DNA of 64,000 bases from Mycolicibacterium litorale (lineage in GTDB: Bacteria; Actinomycetota; Actinomycetes; Mycobacteriales; Mycobacteriaceae), in assembly GCA_002007745.1 (NCBI GenBank), contig CP019882.1, positions 5,332,001 to 5,396,000 of the forward strand. Direction: 5' to 3'. Every line of letters starts with the position of its first letter. Within the stretch, counting starts at the first letter, position 1. Under the pieces are notes generated by a model that was not told the origin of the DNA, made no database searches, and saw only the letters and a list, made by a program, of their open reading frames with translations. Position numbers and translations under genes: made by a program. This document shows, one piece after another, positions 9,008 to 18,247 of this stretch.

Positions 9008-9894
9008 GCCGCACCTCCGAGGAAATCAATGGTCAGCTTGTTGAACTCGTCGAATTTCTCCAACTGAGCCCAATGTCCACATTGCCCGAAAACATGTAGC
9101 TGCACACGGGGAATCTGCTTGAGTGCGACCAGCGCACCGTCGAGCGGGTTGACCCGGTCCTCACGGCCCCAGATCAACAGCACCCGCTGACGCAGCTTGT
9201 ACACGTCGCGCCACATCATGCCGAGCTCGAAATCCGCACCGGCGAACGACTTTCCCATCGCCCGTGCCGCGGCGAGCGACTCCGGGGTGCTGGCGATCGC
9301 GAACCGCTCCTCGACGAGTTCTGGGGTGATCAGCTTCTGATCCCAGACCATGATGCGCAGGAACTTCTCCAAGTTCTCGCGGGTGGGATCCGCGGTGAAC
9401 CGGCCCAGCAGCTTGACACCCTCGGTCGGGTCGGGTGCGAACAGGTTGACCGACAGCCCACCGGGGCCCATCAGCACCAGCCGGCCGGCCCGGGCAGGAT
9501 TGTCCAGCGCGAACCGCACCGCGGTGCCACCGCCGAGTGAGTTGCCGACCAGAGCGGCGCGCTCGATGCCGAGCTCGTCGAACAGGTTGAGCAAAGCCGT
9601 TGCACTGTAACGGTTGTACTGTTCGTGCTCGGTGTGCTTGTCGGAGTGGCCATAGCCGGGTTGATCGACGGCGAGCACGTGGAAGTGCTCGGCGAGCACC
9701 GGAATGTTCTTCGAGAAGTTCGACCAGCTGGAGGCACCCGGGCCACCGCCGTGCAGAAGCACCACCGTGTCCGGATTACCGATCCCGGCCTCGTGATAGT
9801 GCAGCCGCATGTCGTCGCGAACCTGCGCGTAGCGCGAGGTGGACTCGAACGTCGGCTCCTGCTGGTTCTCGGCTTCCTGGATGAAAGAGGTCAT
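9004..9894 (-). CDS. hsaD: 4,9-DSHA hydrolase (meta-cleavage product hydrolase)
   Basis: HsaD hydrolyses the C-C bond of 4,9-DSHA, the ring-opened product of HsaC. This 296-residue alpha/beta hydrolase has LLHGGGPGASSW (oxyanion hole), nucleophile elbow GNSLGGG, acid region IWGREDRVNP and catalytic His in QCGHWAQLE, all typical of meta-cleavage-product hydrolases. It lies 12 bp after hsaA and overlaps hsaC by 4 bp. Confidence 0.95.
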   Translation of the reverse strand: MTSFIQEAENQQEPTFESTSRYAQVRDDMRLHYHEAGIGNPDTVVLLHGGGPGASSWSNFSKNIPVLAEHFHVLAVDQPGYGHSDKHTEHEQYNRYSATALLNLFDELGIERAALVGNSLGGGTAVRFALDNPARAGRLVLMGPGGLSVNLFAPDPTEGVKLLGRFTADPTRENLEKFLRIMVWDQKLITPELVEERFAIASTPESLAAARAMGKSFAGADFELGMMWRDVYKLRQRVLLIWGREDRVNPLDGALVALKQIPRVQLHVFGQCGHWAQLEKFDEFNKLTIDFLGGAA

Positions 9895-9906
9895 CAGGGC
9901 AGCCGG

Positions 9907-11091
9907 TTAAACCATCGTGTCGCCGAGCGGCAGACCGAACTCCTGGTTGCCGAACATCACGTAGGCCCGCTCCGCGTCGTTGGCGGCGTGCACCCGCCCG
10001 GCGTGCGCATCACGCCAGAACCGTTGCAACGGCGTGTCGACGCCCAACGCGGTGGCCCCGGCGCTCTCGAAGAGCCGGTCGATGGCCGCGATCGCGCGCT
10101 GGCTGGCGCGGACCTGGTCGCGGCGAGCCTTGGCCCGCAACTCCAACGGGATGTCCTCACCGGCGCACAGCAGGGCGTACTCGGCGGCAAGGTTGCCCGA
10201 CAGCTGGACCCACGCGGCGTCGATGTCACTGGCCGCCTCGGCGATCCGGACCTTGGCGAACGGATCGTCCTTGGCCTTCTCGCCGGCGTATGCGGCGCGC
10301 ACCCGCTTGCCCTGATGTTCGACGTGGGCGGCGTAGGCGCCGTAGGCCATTCCGACGATCGGGGTGGAAATGGTCGTGGGATGCATGGTGCCCCAGGGCA
10401 TCCGGTACACCGGCGCGGTGTTGGTCTGCAGGCCCGCCGCGGTCAGATCGCTCATCGCCTTGAACGACATGAACCGGTGCCGCGGCACGAACACGTCCTT
10501 CATCACCAGCGTGTTGCTGCCGGTGCCCTTGAGCCCGACCACATGCCAGTCGTCCTCGATCTGGTAGTCGCTGATCGGGATCAGGAAGCTGCCGAAGTCG
10601 ACCGGCCTGCCGTCCTTGATCACCGGACCACCGACGAACGTCCAGGTGGCGTGGTCACACCCGGACGACCAGTGCCACGCACCGTTGACGATGTAGCCGC
10701 CGTCGGTGACGACACCCGCACCCATCGGGGCGTACGACGAGGAGATCCGGACGCTGGGATCGTCGCTCCAGACGTCCTCCTGGGCCTGCTGCTCGAACTG
10801 CGCCAGGTGCCAGTTGTGCACACCGAGAATGCCCGCGACCCAGCCGGTCGACCCGCAGGCGCTGGCCAGTCGGCGGACCGCCTCGTAGAACAGTGTGGGG
10901 TCGGTCTGCAGACCACCCCACTGCTCGGGCTGCAGCAGCTTGAAGAATCCGACCTCGTCGAGTTCGGCGATGCTGCTGTCGGGGATCTTGCGCAAATCCT
11001 CGGTCTGCTGGGCGCGCTCGCGCAGTTTCGGAAGCAGTGCATCGATGCCGGCTAGAACCGACTGCGCGTCACGCTGTTGAATGGACGTCAC
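9907..11091 (-). CDS. hsaA: 3-HSA 4-hydroxylase, oxygenase component
   Basis: HsaA is the flavin-dependent oxygenase that hydroxylates 3-HSA to the catechol 3,4-DHSA using reduced flavin from HsaB. The 394-residue protein has the acyl-CoA-dehydrogenase fold of group D monooxygenases (QPEQWGGLQTDP, WHWSSGCDHATW, DDWHVVGLKGTGSNT). It starts with GTG at 11091 behind a GGGAGG ribosome site. It leads the hsaADCB operon and diverges from kshB across 146 bp containing two KstR-type sequences. Confidence 0.95.
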   Translation of the reverse strand: MTSIQQRDAQSVLAGIDALLPKLRERAQQTEDLRKIPDSSIAELDEVGFFKLLQPEQWGGLQTDPTLFYEAVRRLASACGSTGWVAGILGVHNWHLAQFEQQAQEDVWSDDPSVRISSSYAPMGAGVVTDGGYIVNGAWHWSSGCDHATWTFVGGPVIKDGRPVDFGSFLIPISDYQIEDDWHVVGLKGTGSNTLVMKDVFVPRHRFMSFKAMSDLTAAGLQTNTAPVYRMPWGTMHPTTISTPIVGMAYGAYAAHVEHQGKRVRAAYAGEKAKDDPFAKVRIAEAASDIDAAWVQLSGNLAAEYALLCAGEDIPLELRAKARRDQVRASQRAIAAIDRLFESAGATALGVDTPLQRFWRDAHAGRVHAANDAERAYVMFGNQEFGLPLGDTMV

Positions 11092-11129
11092 TGCATGCCT
11101 CCCAGAAAGTGCGTTACTAGGCCCAAGAC

Positions 11130-11143
11130 TAGAACACGTTACG
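11130..11143. promoter_or_regulatory. KstR-operator-like site, hsaA side
   Basis: TAGAACACGTTACG matches the published KstR pattern TnnAACnnGTTnnA at every fixed position except the last base. It lies about 40 bp upstream of hsaA, where repression would block that promoter. Confidence 0.6.
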
Positions 11144-11197
11144 ATTTGTGTCGAGTGGCGCGAGCCTGCGGCTGGTAGCGGTATGTGATGCCATTTC

Positions 11198-11211
11198 TGT
11201 AACCTGTTCTA
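11198..11211. promoter_or_regulatory. KstR operator, kshB side
   Basis: TGTAACCTGTTCTA is a full match to TnnAACnnGTTnnA, 26 bp upstream of the kshB GTG. With the site at 11130 it gives one operator per divergent promoter. Confidence 0.75.
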
Positions 11212-11237
11212 GTTGAGCTGAAGGAAGGCTAAGCAAC

Positions 11238-12305
11238 GTGACGCAGGTTCCACCGGACGAGCCATTGGGCAGCCATGTGCTCGAGTTGGAAGTGACCGAC
11301 GTGATCGAGGAGACCGACGACGCGCGGTCCCTGGTGTTCGGCGTCCCCGCCGGCGTGGACATCCCGGCCGACCGGTTGCGGTACTCCCCCGGGCAATTCC
11401 TCACGCTGCGCATCCCCAGCGATCGCACCGGATCCGTGGCGCGGTGCTACTCGCTGTGCAGCTCGCCGCACACCGACGACGCGCTCACCGTCACCGTCAA
11501 GCGCACGGTCGACGGTTACGCGTCGAACTGGCTGTGCGACCACGCGCACAAGGGCATGAAAATCCACGTGCTCGCCCCGTCGGGCACCTTCGTCCCCAAG
11601 ACCCTCGACGACGACTTCCTGCTGATCGGGGCCGGCAGCGGCATCACCCCGATGCTGGCCATCTGCAAGTCGGCGCTGTCCGAAGGCAACGGCCGAGTCA
11701 CGTTGATCTACGCCAACCGCGACGAACGCTCGGTCATCTTCGCCAGTGCGCTGCGCGAGCTGGCCGCCAAGTACCCCGACCGATTGACGGTGCTGCACTG
11801 GTTGGAATCGGTCCAGGGGCTGCCGAGCATCCCGGCACTGAGCAACCTGATGGCGCCCTACACCACCAGGCAGGCGTTCATCTGCGGCCCCGGGCCGTTC
11901 ATGCTGGCCGCCGAGCAGGCGTTGCAGTCGCTCGACGTCCCGGCCAAGCAGATCCACATCGAGGTGTTCCGCTCGCTGGACACCGATCCGTTCGCGGCGG
12001 TGACGATCACCGACGAGGGCGACGAGCCGCCGGCCACAGCTGTCGTGGAGCTCGACGGGCAGACCCACACCGTGAACTGGCCGCGCAGCGCCAACCTGCT
12101 CGACGTACTCCTCGACAAGGGACTGGACGTACCGTTCTCCTGCCGCGAGGGGCACTGCGGAGCGTGCGCGGTGGTCAAGCGAAGCGGCGAGGTGCAGATG
12201 GACATCAACGACGTCCTCGAACCCAGCGACATCGCCGAGGGATTGATCCTGGCCTGTCAGGCCCGGCCGACCACCGACTCGGTTGAGGTCACCTACGACG
12301 AGTAG
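11238..12305 (+). CDS. kshB: 3-ketosteroid 9-alpha-hydroxylase reductase
   Basis: KshB passes electrons from NADH to the Rieske oxygenase KshA, which opens the steroid B ring. The 355-residue protein has the expected order: a FAD domain (RCYSLCSSP), an NAD domain (GAGSGITPMLAI, CGPGPFML) and a C-terminal plant-type [2Fe-2S] domain with CREGHCGAC and a distal LACQ cysteine. The GTG at 11238 sits 8-9 bp after GAAGGAAGG. KshA is not in this window. It diverges from hsaA. Confidence 0.95.
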   Translation: MTQVPPDEPLGSHVLELEVTDVIEETDDARSLVFGVPAGVDIPADRLRYSPGQFLTLRIPSDRTGSVARCYSLCSSPHTDDALTVTVKRTVDGYASNWLCDHAHKGMKIHVLAPSGTFVPKTLDDDFLLIGAGSGITPMLAICKSALSEGNGRVTLIYANRDERSVIFASALRELAAKYPDRLTVLHWLESVQGLPSIPALSNLMAPYTTRQAFICGPGPFMLAAEQALQSLDVPAKQIHIEVFRSLDTDPFAAVTITDEGDEPPATAVVELDGQTHTVNWPRSANLLDVLLDKGLDVPFSCREGHCGACAVVKRSGEVQMDINDVLEPSDIAEGLILACQARPTTDSVEVTYDE

Positions 12306-12346
12306 GCGAACGTCCTCGTGACCCGACGCAAACGTCCTGAAATCTC

Positions 12347-14464
12347 TCAGCGCGGAAGACCGAGCAACCGTTCCCCGGCCATGGTGAGCAGGATCTGCTC
12401 GGTGCCGCCGGCAATGGTCAGGCACCGCGTGTTGAGGAAGTCGTGGACGAACTTGTCGACGACGAGCCCACCGGATTCCGAGAGCTCCAGCCGGAACTCG
12501 GCCAGCGCCTGACGGTGCCGCACCCCGATCAGCTTGCGGGCGCTGGCCTCGGCACTGGTGTCCTGGCCGCCGACCGCCAACTGGGCGATGCGCTGATCGA
12601 GCAGCGCGCCGGCCTGGGCGGACAGGATCAGAGCCCCCATCCGGTCCTGCAGCGCGGTGTCCGGTTCATGCTTGGCAACATGATTACGGACGGCGCGCAG
12701 CATCTCCTCCATCGGGTTGCCCAGCGCGGTGCCCTGCGCCATGGCGACCCGCTCGTTGGCCAACGTCGTGCGCGCCAGGCGCCAGCCGTCGTTGACGGTG
12801 CCGACCACCATCTCATCGGGCACGAAGACGTCGTCGAAGAACACCTCGTTGAACAGCTCGTCGCCGGTGATCTCGCGCAGCGGGCGGATCACGATGCCCG
12901 GCGAGCGCATATCGACCAGAAAGTACGTGATGCCCTTATGCTTCGGCGCCTCGGCGTCAGTACGCGCCAGGCACACACCCCAGTGCGCCTTCTGCGCGGC
13001 CGAGGTCCACACCTTCTGGCCGGTGAGCTTCCAACCACCTTCTACCCGAACGGCTTTGGTGCGCAGCGACGCCAGATCCGAACCCGCGCCCGGCTCGGAG
13101 AACAACTGACACCAGGTCAGCTCGCCGCGCAGAGTGGCCGGCACGAACCGGTCGATCTGCTCGGGTGTTCCGCCCTCCAGGATGGTCGGCACCGCCCACC
13201 AGCCGATCACCAGATCCGGGCGCGCCACCCCGGCGGCGGCCATCTCCTGATCGATGAGCAGCTGCTCGGCCGGCGAGGCTTCCCGGCCGTACGGCTTGGG
13301 CCAGTGCGGCGCCAACAACCCGTTGCCGGCCAGCGCCGGCTGGCGCTGATCGGCGGGCAGAGCGGCCACGTCGGCGACGGCGGCGGCGATCTCGGGCTGT
13401 AGGTCGGCGACCGAATCGAGATCGATGTGCAGCTCACGGCGCACACCGTCCTGGGTCAGGGCACCCACCCGGCGCAACCACTTCGACCGGCCGCCGAGGA
13501 ACTGGCCGAGGCTGTAGGCCCGGCGCAGATAGAGGTGGGCGTCGTGCTCCCAGGTGATACCGATGCCGCCGAGCACCTGGACGCAGTCCTTGGCGTTGGC
13601 CTTGGCCGCCTCGATACCGATGGCGGCCGCGATCGCGGCGGCGATCGAAAGCTGTTGGGCGTCCTCGCCCGCCCCGGCCGCCGCGGCGTCGGCGGCCGCC
13701 ACGGCGGCCTGCTGGGAACGCAGCAACATCTCGGCGCACATGTGCTTGATGGCCTGGAAGCTGCCGATAGGCTTGCCGAACTGCTCCCGGACCTTGGCGT
13801 ATTCGACGGCGGTGTCCAACGCCCAGCGAGTCAGTCCCGCGGTCTCGGCGGCCAGCACGGTGGCGGCCAGGTCCTCGAAGCGGCGCCGCGAAACCGTCAG
13901 CGCGGTCGCCGGCGCGGCCTCGACGGTCACCTTGGCCAGCGGTTGCGAGAAATCCGTCGCGTCGAGCAACTCGACCCGCACCCCGTCGGCGGCGGCGTCG
14001 ACCAGCACCACCCGATCCTCGACGGGCAGCAGCAGCACACCGGCGGGGTCGGCGCCGAGGACGTACTCGACGGTGCCCGATACCCGGCCATTGCGCTCAG
14101 CGAGATTTCCGGTGAGCGCCACACCCGCCGTGGTCTCGCCGGCCGCCAGCGCTTCCAGGAGTTCAGGATCGGTGATGACCAGGGTGGCCAGCGCCGTCGT
14201 CGCCACCGGGCCGGGAATCAGCGCCCGCGCCGCCTCCTCGACCATGGCGCACAGGTCCTGGACCGACCCGCCGGCGCCGCCGGCATCCTCGGCCACCGCG
14301 ACCCCGAACAGGCCGAGGTCAGCCAGGCCCCGGTAAATCGGGCGCCACGCATCCGGTGCGCCCTGCTCGACGTCGCGGATCGCGGCCGGGGCGCCCGCGG
14401 TTGCCGCCCAGCTGCGGACCAGCTCCCGGGCGGCAAACTGTTCGTCGGTGATGGTGGCAGACAC
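12347..14464 (-). CDS. fadE34: Fused two-domain acyl-CoA dehydrogenase FadE34-like
   Basis: This 705-residue protein is two acyl-CoA-dehydrogenase units in one chain, about residues 1-325 and 350-705. Each half has its own C-terminal helical bundle with a QxxGG-type element: LGGIGITWEHDAHLYLRR in the first, IAGGTEQILLTMAGERLLG in the second. In the second half, WCQLFSEPGAGSDLAS and WKLTGQKVWTS are FAD and substrate motifs. Position next to kstR matches M. tuberculosis FadE34 (ChsE3), which acts on cholesterol or bile-acid side-chain CoA thioesters. It starts with GTG at 14464 after AGGAG, diverging from kstR. Confidence 0.9.
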   Translation of the reverse strand: MSATITDEQFAARELVRSWAATAGAPAAIRDVEQGAPDAWRPIYRGLADLGLFGVAVAEDAGGAGGSVQDLCAMVEEAARALIPGPVATTALATLVITDPELLEALAAGETTAGVALTGNLAERNGRVSGTVEYVLGADPAGVLLLPVEDRVVLVDAAADGVRVELLDATDFSQPLAKVTVEAAPATALTVSRRRFEDLAATVLAAETAGLTRWALDTAVEYAKVREQFGKPIGSFQAIKHMCAEMLLRSQQAAVAAADAAAAGAGEDAQQLSIAAAIAAAIGIEAAKANAKDCVQVLGGIGITWEHDAHLYLRRAYSLGQFLGGRSKWLRRVGALTQDGVRRELHIDLDSVADLQPEIAAAVADVAALPADQRQPALAGNGLLAPHWPKPYGREASPAEQLLIDQEMAAAGVARPDLVIGWWAVPTILEGGTPEQIDRFVPATLRGELTWCQLFSEPGAGSDLASLRTKAVRVEGGWKLTGQKVWTSAAQKAHWGVCLARTDAEAPKHKGITYFLVDMRSPGIVIRPLREITGDELFNEVFFDDVFVPDEMVVGTVNDGWRLARTTLANERVAMAQGTALGNPMEEMLRAVRNHVAKHEPDTALQDRMGALILSAQAGALLDQRIAQLAVGGQDTSAEASARKLIGVRHRQALAEFRLELSESGGLVVDKFVHDFLNTRCLTIAGGTEQILLTMAGERLLGLPR

Positions 14465-14517
14465 CGCGGGCTCCTAAGTAAGTGAATCAAGGGCGCAGAT
14501 AGAACTCATAGGCCCAC

Positions 14518-14531
14518 TAGAACGTGTTCTA
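14518..14531. promoter_or_regulatory. KstR operator between fadE34 and kstR
   Basis: TAGAACGTGTTCTA is a complete match to TnnAACnnGTTnnA, symmetric in all six bases of each arm. It lies between the divergent fadE34 and kstR starts, as expected for repression of fadE34 and autoregulation of kstR. Confidence 0.85.
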
Positions 14532-14672
14532 ATAGTGCCAGCGATCAAACGTCAAGTCGACTGGCATCGCAGCAGGACAAGCGGCTGTCTCGGGGGACAC
14601 AGAGGTGCGCGGCGCGGTGCGGCGATGCGTATCGTTTCCTCCAGCAAGTCCACGGAAGGAGCTGACGGACCC

Positions 14673-15341
14673 ATGTCATCGCCAGCGCAGAAGTCAACGG
14701 CCGGCGGTTCGGGTTCGCAGCCACGTGAGGTGTTACCGGTCTCGGTTCTCGCCGAATCGGAACTCGGCTCGGAAGCTCAGCGCGAACGCCGCAAACGCAT
14801 TCTCGACGCGACCATGGCCATCGCCTCCAAGGGCGGTTACGAAGCCGTGCAGATGCGGGCGGTCGCCGACCGCGCCGACGTGGCCGTGGGCACGCTGTAC
14901 CGCTACTTCCCGTCCAAGGTGCATCTGCTGGTCTCGGCGCTGGCGCGAGAGTTCGAGCGCATCGACGCCAAGACCGACCGGTCCGCCGTTGCCGGCGGCA
15001 CGCCGTTCCAGCGGCTGAATTTCATGGTCAGCAAGCTCAACCGCGCGATGCAGCGCAACCCGCTGCTGACCGAGGCGATGACACGGGCCTACGTGTTCGC
15101 CGACGCCTCGGCGGCCGGTGAAGTTGATCACGTCGAGAAGATCATCGACAGCATGTTCGCCCGCGCCATGAGCGACGGCGAACCGACCGAAGACCAGTAC
15201 CACATCGCCCGGGTCATCTCCGATGTCTGGCTGTCGAATCTGCTCGCCTGGCTGACCCGACGGGCCTCTGCGACCGACGTCAGCAAACGTCTGGACCTTG
15301 CGGTGCGGCTGCTGATCGGTGACGACGGCGAGGCCTCGTAG
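14673..15341 (+). CDS. kstR: TetR-type repressor of cholesterol catabolism KstR
   Basis: KstR represses the cholesterol regulon and is released by a steroid-derived CoA thioester. This 222-residue TetR protein has an HTH at about residues 37-83 (RRKRILDATMAIASKGGYEA, then VAVGTLYRYFPSK) and an all-helical ligand domain. The ATG at 14673 follows GGAAGGAG by 11 bp and gives a length close to the 220 residues of M. tuberculosis KstR; in-frame starts at 14535 and 14625 would add an uncharacteristic leader. Operators lie in its own promoter and between hsaA and kshB. Confidence 0.93.
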   Translation: MSSPAQKSTAGGSGSQPREVLPVSVLAESELGSEAQRERRKRILDATMAIASKGGYEAVQMRAVADRADVAVGTLYRYFPSKVHLLVSALAREFERIDAKTDRSAVAGGTPFQRLNFMVSKLNRAMQRNPLLTEAMTRAYVFADASAAGEVDHVEKIIDSMFARAMSDGEPTEDQYHIARVISDVWLSNLLAWLTRRASATDVSKRLDLAVRLLIGDDGEAS

Positions 15342-15351
15342 ACTTTCTGGC

Positions 15352-16122
15352 GTGCCTGAGATTGGCGAGGATCTGCGCCGGGCGCTGTCGGCCGTCGCCG
15401 AGGTCCCCCGGTTGCTGGTGGCCTCGGATTTCGACGGCACCATCGCCCCGATCGTCGCCAACCCGGCCGATGCCCGGCCGCTGGCCGCCGCCGCCGACGC
15501 CCTCGGCGCACTGGCGGCATTGCGGTCCACCACCGCCGCGCTGATCTCGGGCCGGGCGCTGCGCGATCTGAGCGTGCTGTCCGGCGCGCCGGCCGATGTG
15601 CATCTGGTGGGTAGCCACGGCTCCGAATTCGACGCGGGTTTCCTCGATGCCGTCGACGAATCGGCTCGGGCTCTGCTGGCCGACCTGGAGGAGACCATGG
15701 CCGCCCTGGCCCAGCGGTACCCGGGCGCCAGCATCGAGACCAAGCCGGTCAGCGTCGCCTTCCACGTGCGCAACACCGCCCCGGAGCAGGCTGCGCAGGC
15801 CCTCGATGCCGCGCTGGACGCCGTTCGGGACTGGGATGTGCACATCACCGAGGGCAAGGCGGTGCGCGAGTTCGCCGTCATCGACACCGACAAGGGCGAG
15901 GCGCTGCAACTGCTGCGCCGCCAGGACGAGGCCGACGCGGTGGTGTTCTTCGGCGACGACGTCACCGACGAGAAGGCGTTCGCTCGGCTCGACGACACCG
16001 ACGTCGGCGTCAAGGTCGGTCCAGGACCAACCCGGGCCGCCTACCGGGTCCAGACTCCCGACGACGTCGCGGCGGCTCTGCTGTTTCTGCGCGACGCGCG
16101 GCGGCGCTGGGCCGAGTCTTAG
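15352..16122 (+). CDS. otsB: Trehalose-6-phosphate phosphatase
   Basis: This 256-residue HAD-superfamily enzyme probably dephosphorylates trehalose-6-phosphate. Motif I is ASDFDGTIAPI near residue 25, motif II region is LISGRALRDL, and motif IV is FFGDDVTDEKAF. The family hallmark GSHGSEF is present. It contains only the phosphatase domain, without the N-terminal extension of M. tuberculosis OtsB2. The GTG at 15352 is 10 bp after the kstR stop. The 3' end overlaps the convergent LacI gene by 4 bp. M. tuberculosis has no gene between kstR and this LacI regulator. Confidence 0.88.
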   Translation: MPEIGEDLRRALSAVAEVPRLLVASDFDGTIAPIVANPADARPLAAAADALGALAALRSTTAALISGRALRDLSVLSGAPADVHLVGSHGSEFDAGFLDAVDESARALLADLEETMAALAQRYPGASIETKPVSVAFHVRNTAPEQAAQALDAALDAVRDWDVHITEGKAVREFAVIDTDKGEALQLLRRQDEADAVVFFGDDVTDEKAFARLDDTDVGVKVGPGPTRAAYRVQTPDDVAAALLFLRDARRRWAES

Positions 16123-17219
16123 CCGGGCTGGCCCGCGGTGCGGCCGCGCACCAGCTCGGTGGGCAACACGTCGATCACCGGCAAGCCGTCGCGCGGCGGG
16201 CTGTGCAGCAACCGCCCGGCCCGCTTGCCCTTCTCCAGGCTGTTCTGCGACACCGTGGTCAGGCCCCGGCTCAACGCCTCGGGGATTCCGTCGAAGCCCG
16301 TGACAGTCATCTGGCCGGGAACGTAAATCCCCTTGGCGCGCAGGAAATCCATCGCCGAGATGGCCAGCACGTCGGCGGTGCACATCAGCGCCGTGATTCG
16401 CGGGTTGGTCTGCAGCGCCAGTTCCGCGGCAGCCGCGCCGGAGGCGGGCAGATGTTCGTAACTCTCGATGATGGTGAGCGACTCGGGACGTAGCCCGGCC
16501 GCGGCCATCGCGTCGCGCACGCCGGCGATGCGTTCACTTTGCACATGGAATTGCGAGTCGCGCAGCCGCTCGTCGGTGGCGACGCCCGCGGTCTGGCCGC
16601 CGACGGCACGCCCGGTGCCCAGGCGCATCGCCAGCAGGCCGATCTCGTGGTGACCCAGCCCGATCACATAGTCGGCGAGCTCACGCATGGCGGCCCGGTC
16701 GTCGATGCATACCCGAGAGGCGCCCGGAACGTCTTTGGGTTGGTCGACGACGACCACCGGCACGTGTCGCTGCAGCACGGTCTGCAGATACGGGTCGTCG
16801 TCGGCGGCGGCGTACACCACGAACCCGTCCACCCCCGCAGCCAGCACCGCATTGGTGCCCTCGGTCAGGCTACGACTGGGTCCCACCGCCACGAGCAGCA
16901 GCCCCTGACCGGCCTCTTCACATGATTCGGCAAGCCCGGCAACGAAATTCAGGGCAGCGGGGTCACTGAACGCATAGGTCAACGGCTCGGTGATGACCAG
17001 GCCGACGGCGCCTGCCTTGCGGGTCCGCAGCGAGCGCGCCACCGGGTCCGGCCCGGGATACCCCAGCCGCTTGGCGGTGGCCAGCACCCGCTCCCGCAGG
17101 TCGGCCGAGAGCTGGTCGGGACGGTTGTAGGCGTTGGAGATCGTGGTCCGCGACACCTTCAACTCGGCGGCCAACGAGGCCAGGGTGGCCCGCCGCCGCG
17201 GCGCGGGACTTCTGGACAT
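16119..17219 (-). CDS. LacI-family transcriptional regulator
   Basis: This 366-residue regulator has a LacI HTH near residues 12-60 (RATLASLAAELKVSRTTISN, AYNRPDQLS) and a periplasmic-binding-protein-like sensor domain. It corresponds by position to M. tuberculosis Rv3575c. The ATG at 17219 is preferred over an in-frame TTG at 17252. It diverges from a zinc-importer operon, but the nearby palindrome has an odd centre that fits Zur better than a LacI operator. The ligand is unknown. Confidence 0.85.
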   Translation of the reverse strand: MSRSPAPRRRATLASLAAELKVSRTTISNAYNRPDQLSADLRERVLATAKRLGYPGPDPVARSLRTRKAGAVGLVITEPLTYAFSDPAALNFVAGLAESCEEAGQGLLLVAVGPSRSLTEGTNAVLAAGVDGFVVYAAADDDPYLQTVLQRHVPVVVVDQPKDVPGASRVCIDDRAAMRELADYVIGLGHHEIGLLAMRLGTGRAVGGQTAGVATDERLRDSQFHVQSERIAGVRDAMAAAGLRPESLTIIESYEHLPASGAAAAELALQTNPRITALMCTADVLAISAMDFLRAKGIYVPGQMTVTGFDGIPEALSRGLTTVSQNSLEKGKRAGRLLHSPPRDGLPVIDVLPTELVRGRTAGQPG

Positions 17220-17277
17220 GCTCTGTGACGCTAGCGCATCGACTTGCGTCAACCCGGTACTGATGCCTTAGAGTTTA

Positions 17278-17295
17278 TTGGAAACGGTTTTCATT
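17278..17295. promoter_or_regulatory. Zur-box-like palindrome upstream of zinc importer
   Basis: The core TGGAAACGGTTTTCA (17279-17293) is a 15-bp palindrome around a central G with one mismatched pair. It resembles the mycobacterial Zur box core TGAAAA-N3-TTTTCA. It lies 24 bp upstream of the binding-protein start, so zinc-bound Zur could block the promoter. Confidence 0.6.
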
Positions 17296-17318
17296 TGTAT
17301 CTGCTGAGAGGAGCGATC

Positions 17319-18238
17319 GTGCGCAAGAGTGCGATCCGGGCGGCCATCGGTCTGTCGGCACTGGCCCTGACCGCGGGACTCACCGCGTGCGGCGGTGGCG
17401 ACAAATCCCCGGTCAACGCGCCGAACGCGGCACCGACCGTGGTCGCCTCCACCGACGTGTGGGGCAGTGTCGCCCAGGCCGTGGCCGGCGATCACGCGAA
17501 GGTGACCTCGATCATCAACAGCGCCTCGGCGGATCCGCACTCTTTCGAGGCCAGCCCCGCGGATGCGGCCACCATCACCGACGCGTCCCTGGTCGTCTAC
17601 AACGGCGGCGGATACGACCACTGGGTCGACGACGTGCTGTCCAGCCACCCCGGCGTCGCCTCGGTCGATGCCTACTCGCTGCTGCAACCGCCCCTGGCGA
17701 ACCGAACCCGGCCAACGAGCATGTGTTCTACGACCTCGACACCGCCAAGGCGGTGGCGGCCACGGTCGCCGACCGCCTGGCCCAGGACGATCCTGCGCAC
17801 GCCGCCGACTACAAATCCAACGCGGAAGCCTTCGACCGCAGCCTCGACGGGGTCGCGCAGACCGAACGGGCCATCCGCACCACCCATCCGGGCGCGGCCG
17901 TGGTCGCCACCGAACCCGTCGCGCACTACCTGCTCGTCGCCGCCGGGCTGACCGACAAAACCCCGGAGGGCTTCGCCAGCGCCGTGGAACAGGACACCGA
18001 TCCCGCGCCGGTCGACGTCGCGGCCATGCTGGACCTGATCAAGGCCCGGCAGGTGGCCGCGGTGGTGTTCAACGAACAGACCATCACCGAGGTGACCAAG
18101 CAGGTCCAGCAAGCGGCACAAGATGCCGGCATACCCGTGGTCGGCGTCACCGAGACCCTGCCAGCCGGTAGCGACTACCTCACCTGGCAGCGCGATACCG
18201 CCGACCGGTTGAGCGCCGCGCTCCAGCAGAACCGATAA
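17319..18238 (+). pseudogene. znuA: Zinc ABC transporter substrate-binding lipoprotein, frameshifted
   Basis: The gene encodes a TroA/ZnuA-type metal-binding lipoprotein. It begins at GTG 17319 after GAGAGGAG with a signal peptide and lipobox LTACGGG. The first frame runs through SADPHSFEASPADA, containing a likely metal His, to LLQPP near 17690. The homologous sequence then continues in the next frame as EPNPANEHVFYDL to 18238. Adding one C to the four-C run at 17691-17694 restores a single frame of 306 residues reading LLQPPPGEPNPANEH. As written the protein is truncated, although the downstream ATPase and permease are intact. A sequencing slip in the homopolymer is an equal possibility. 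Confidence 0.85.
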
Positions 18239-18247
18239 TCATTGCTT

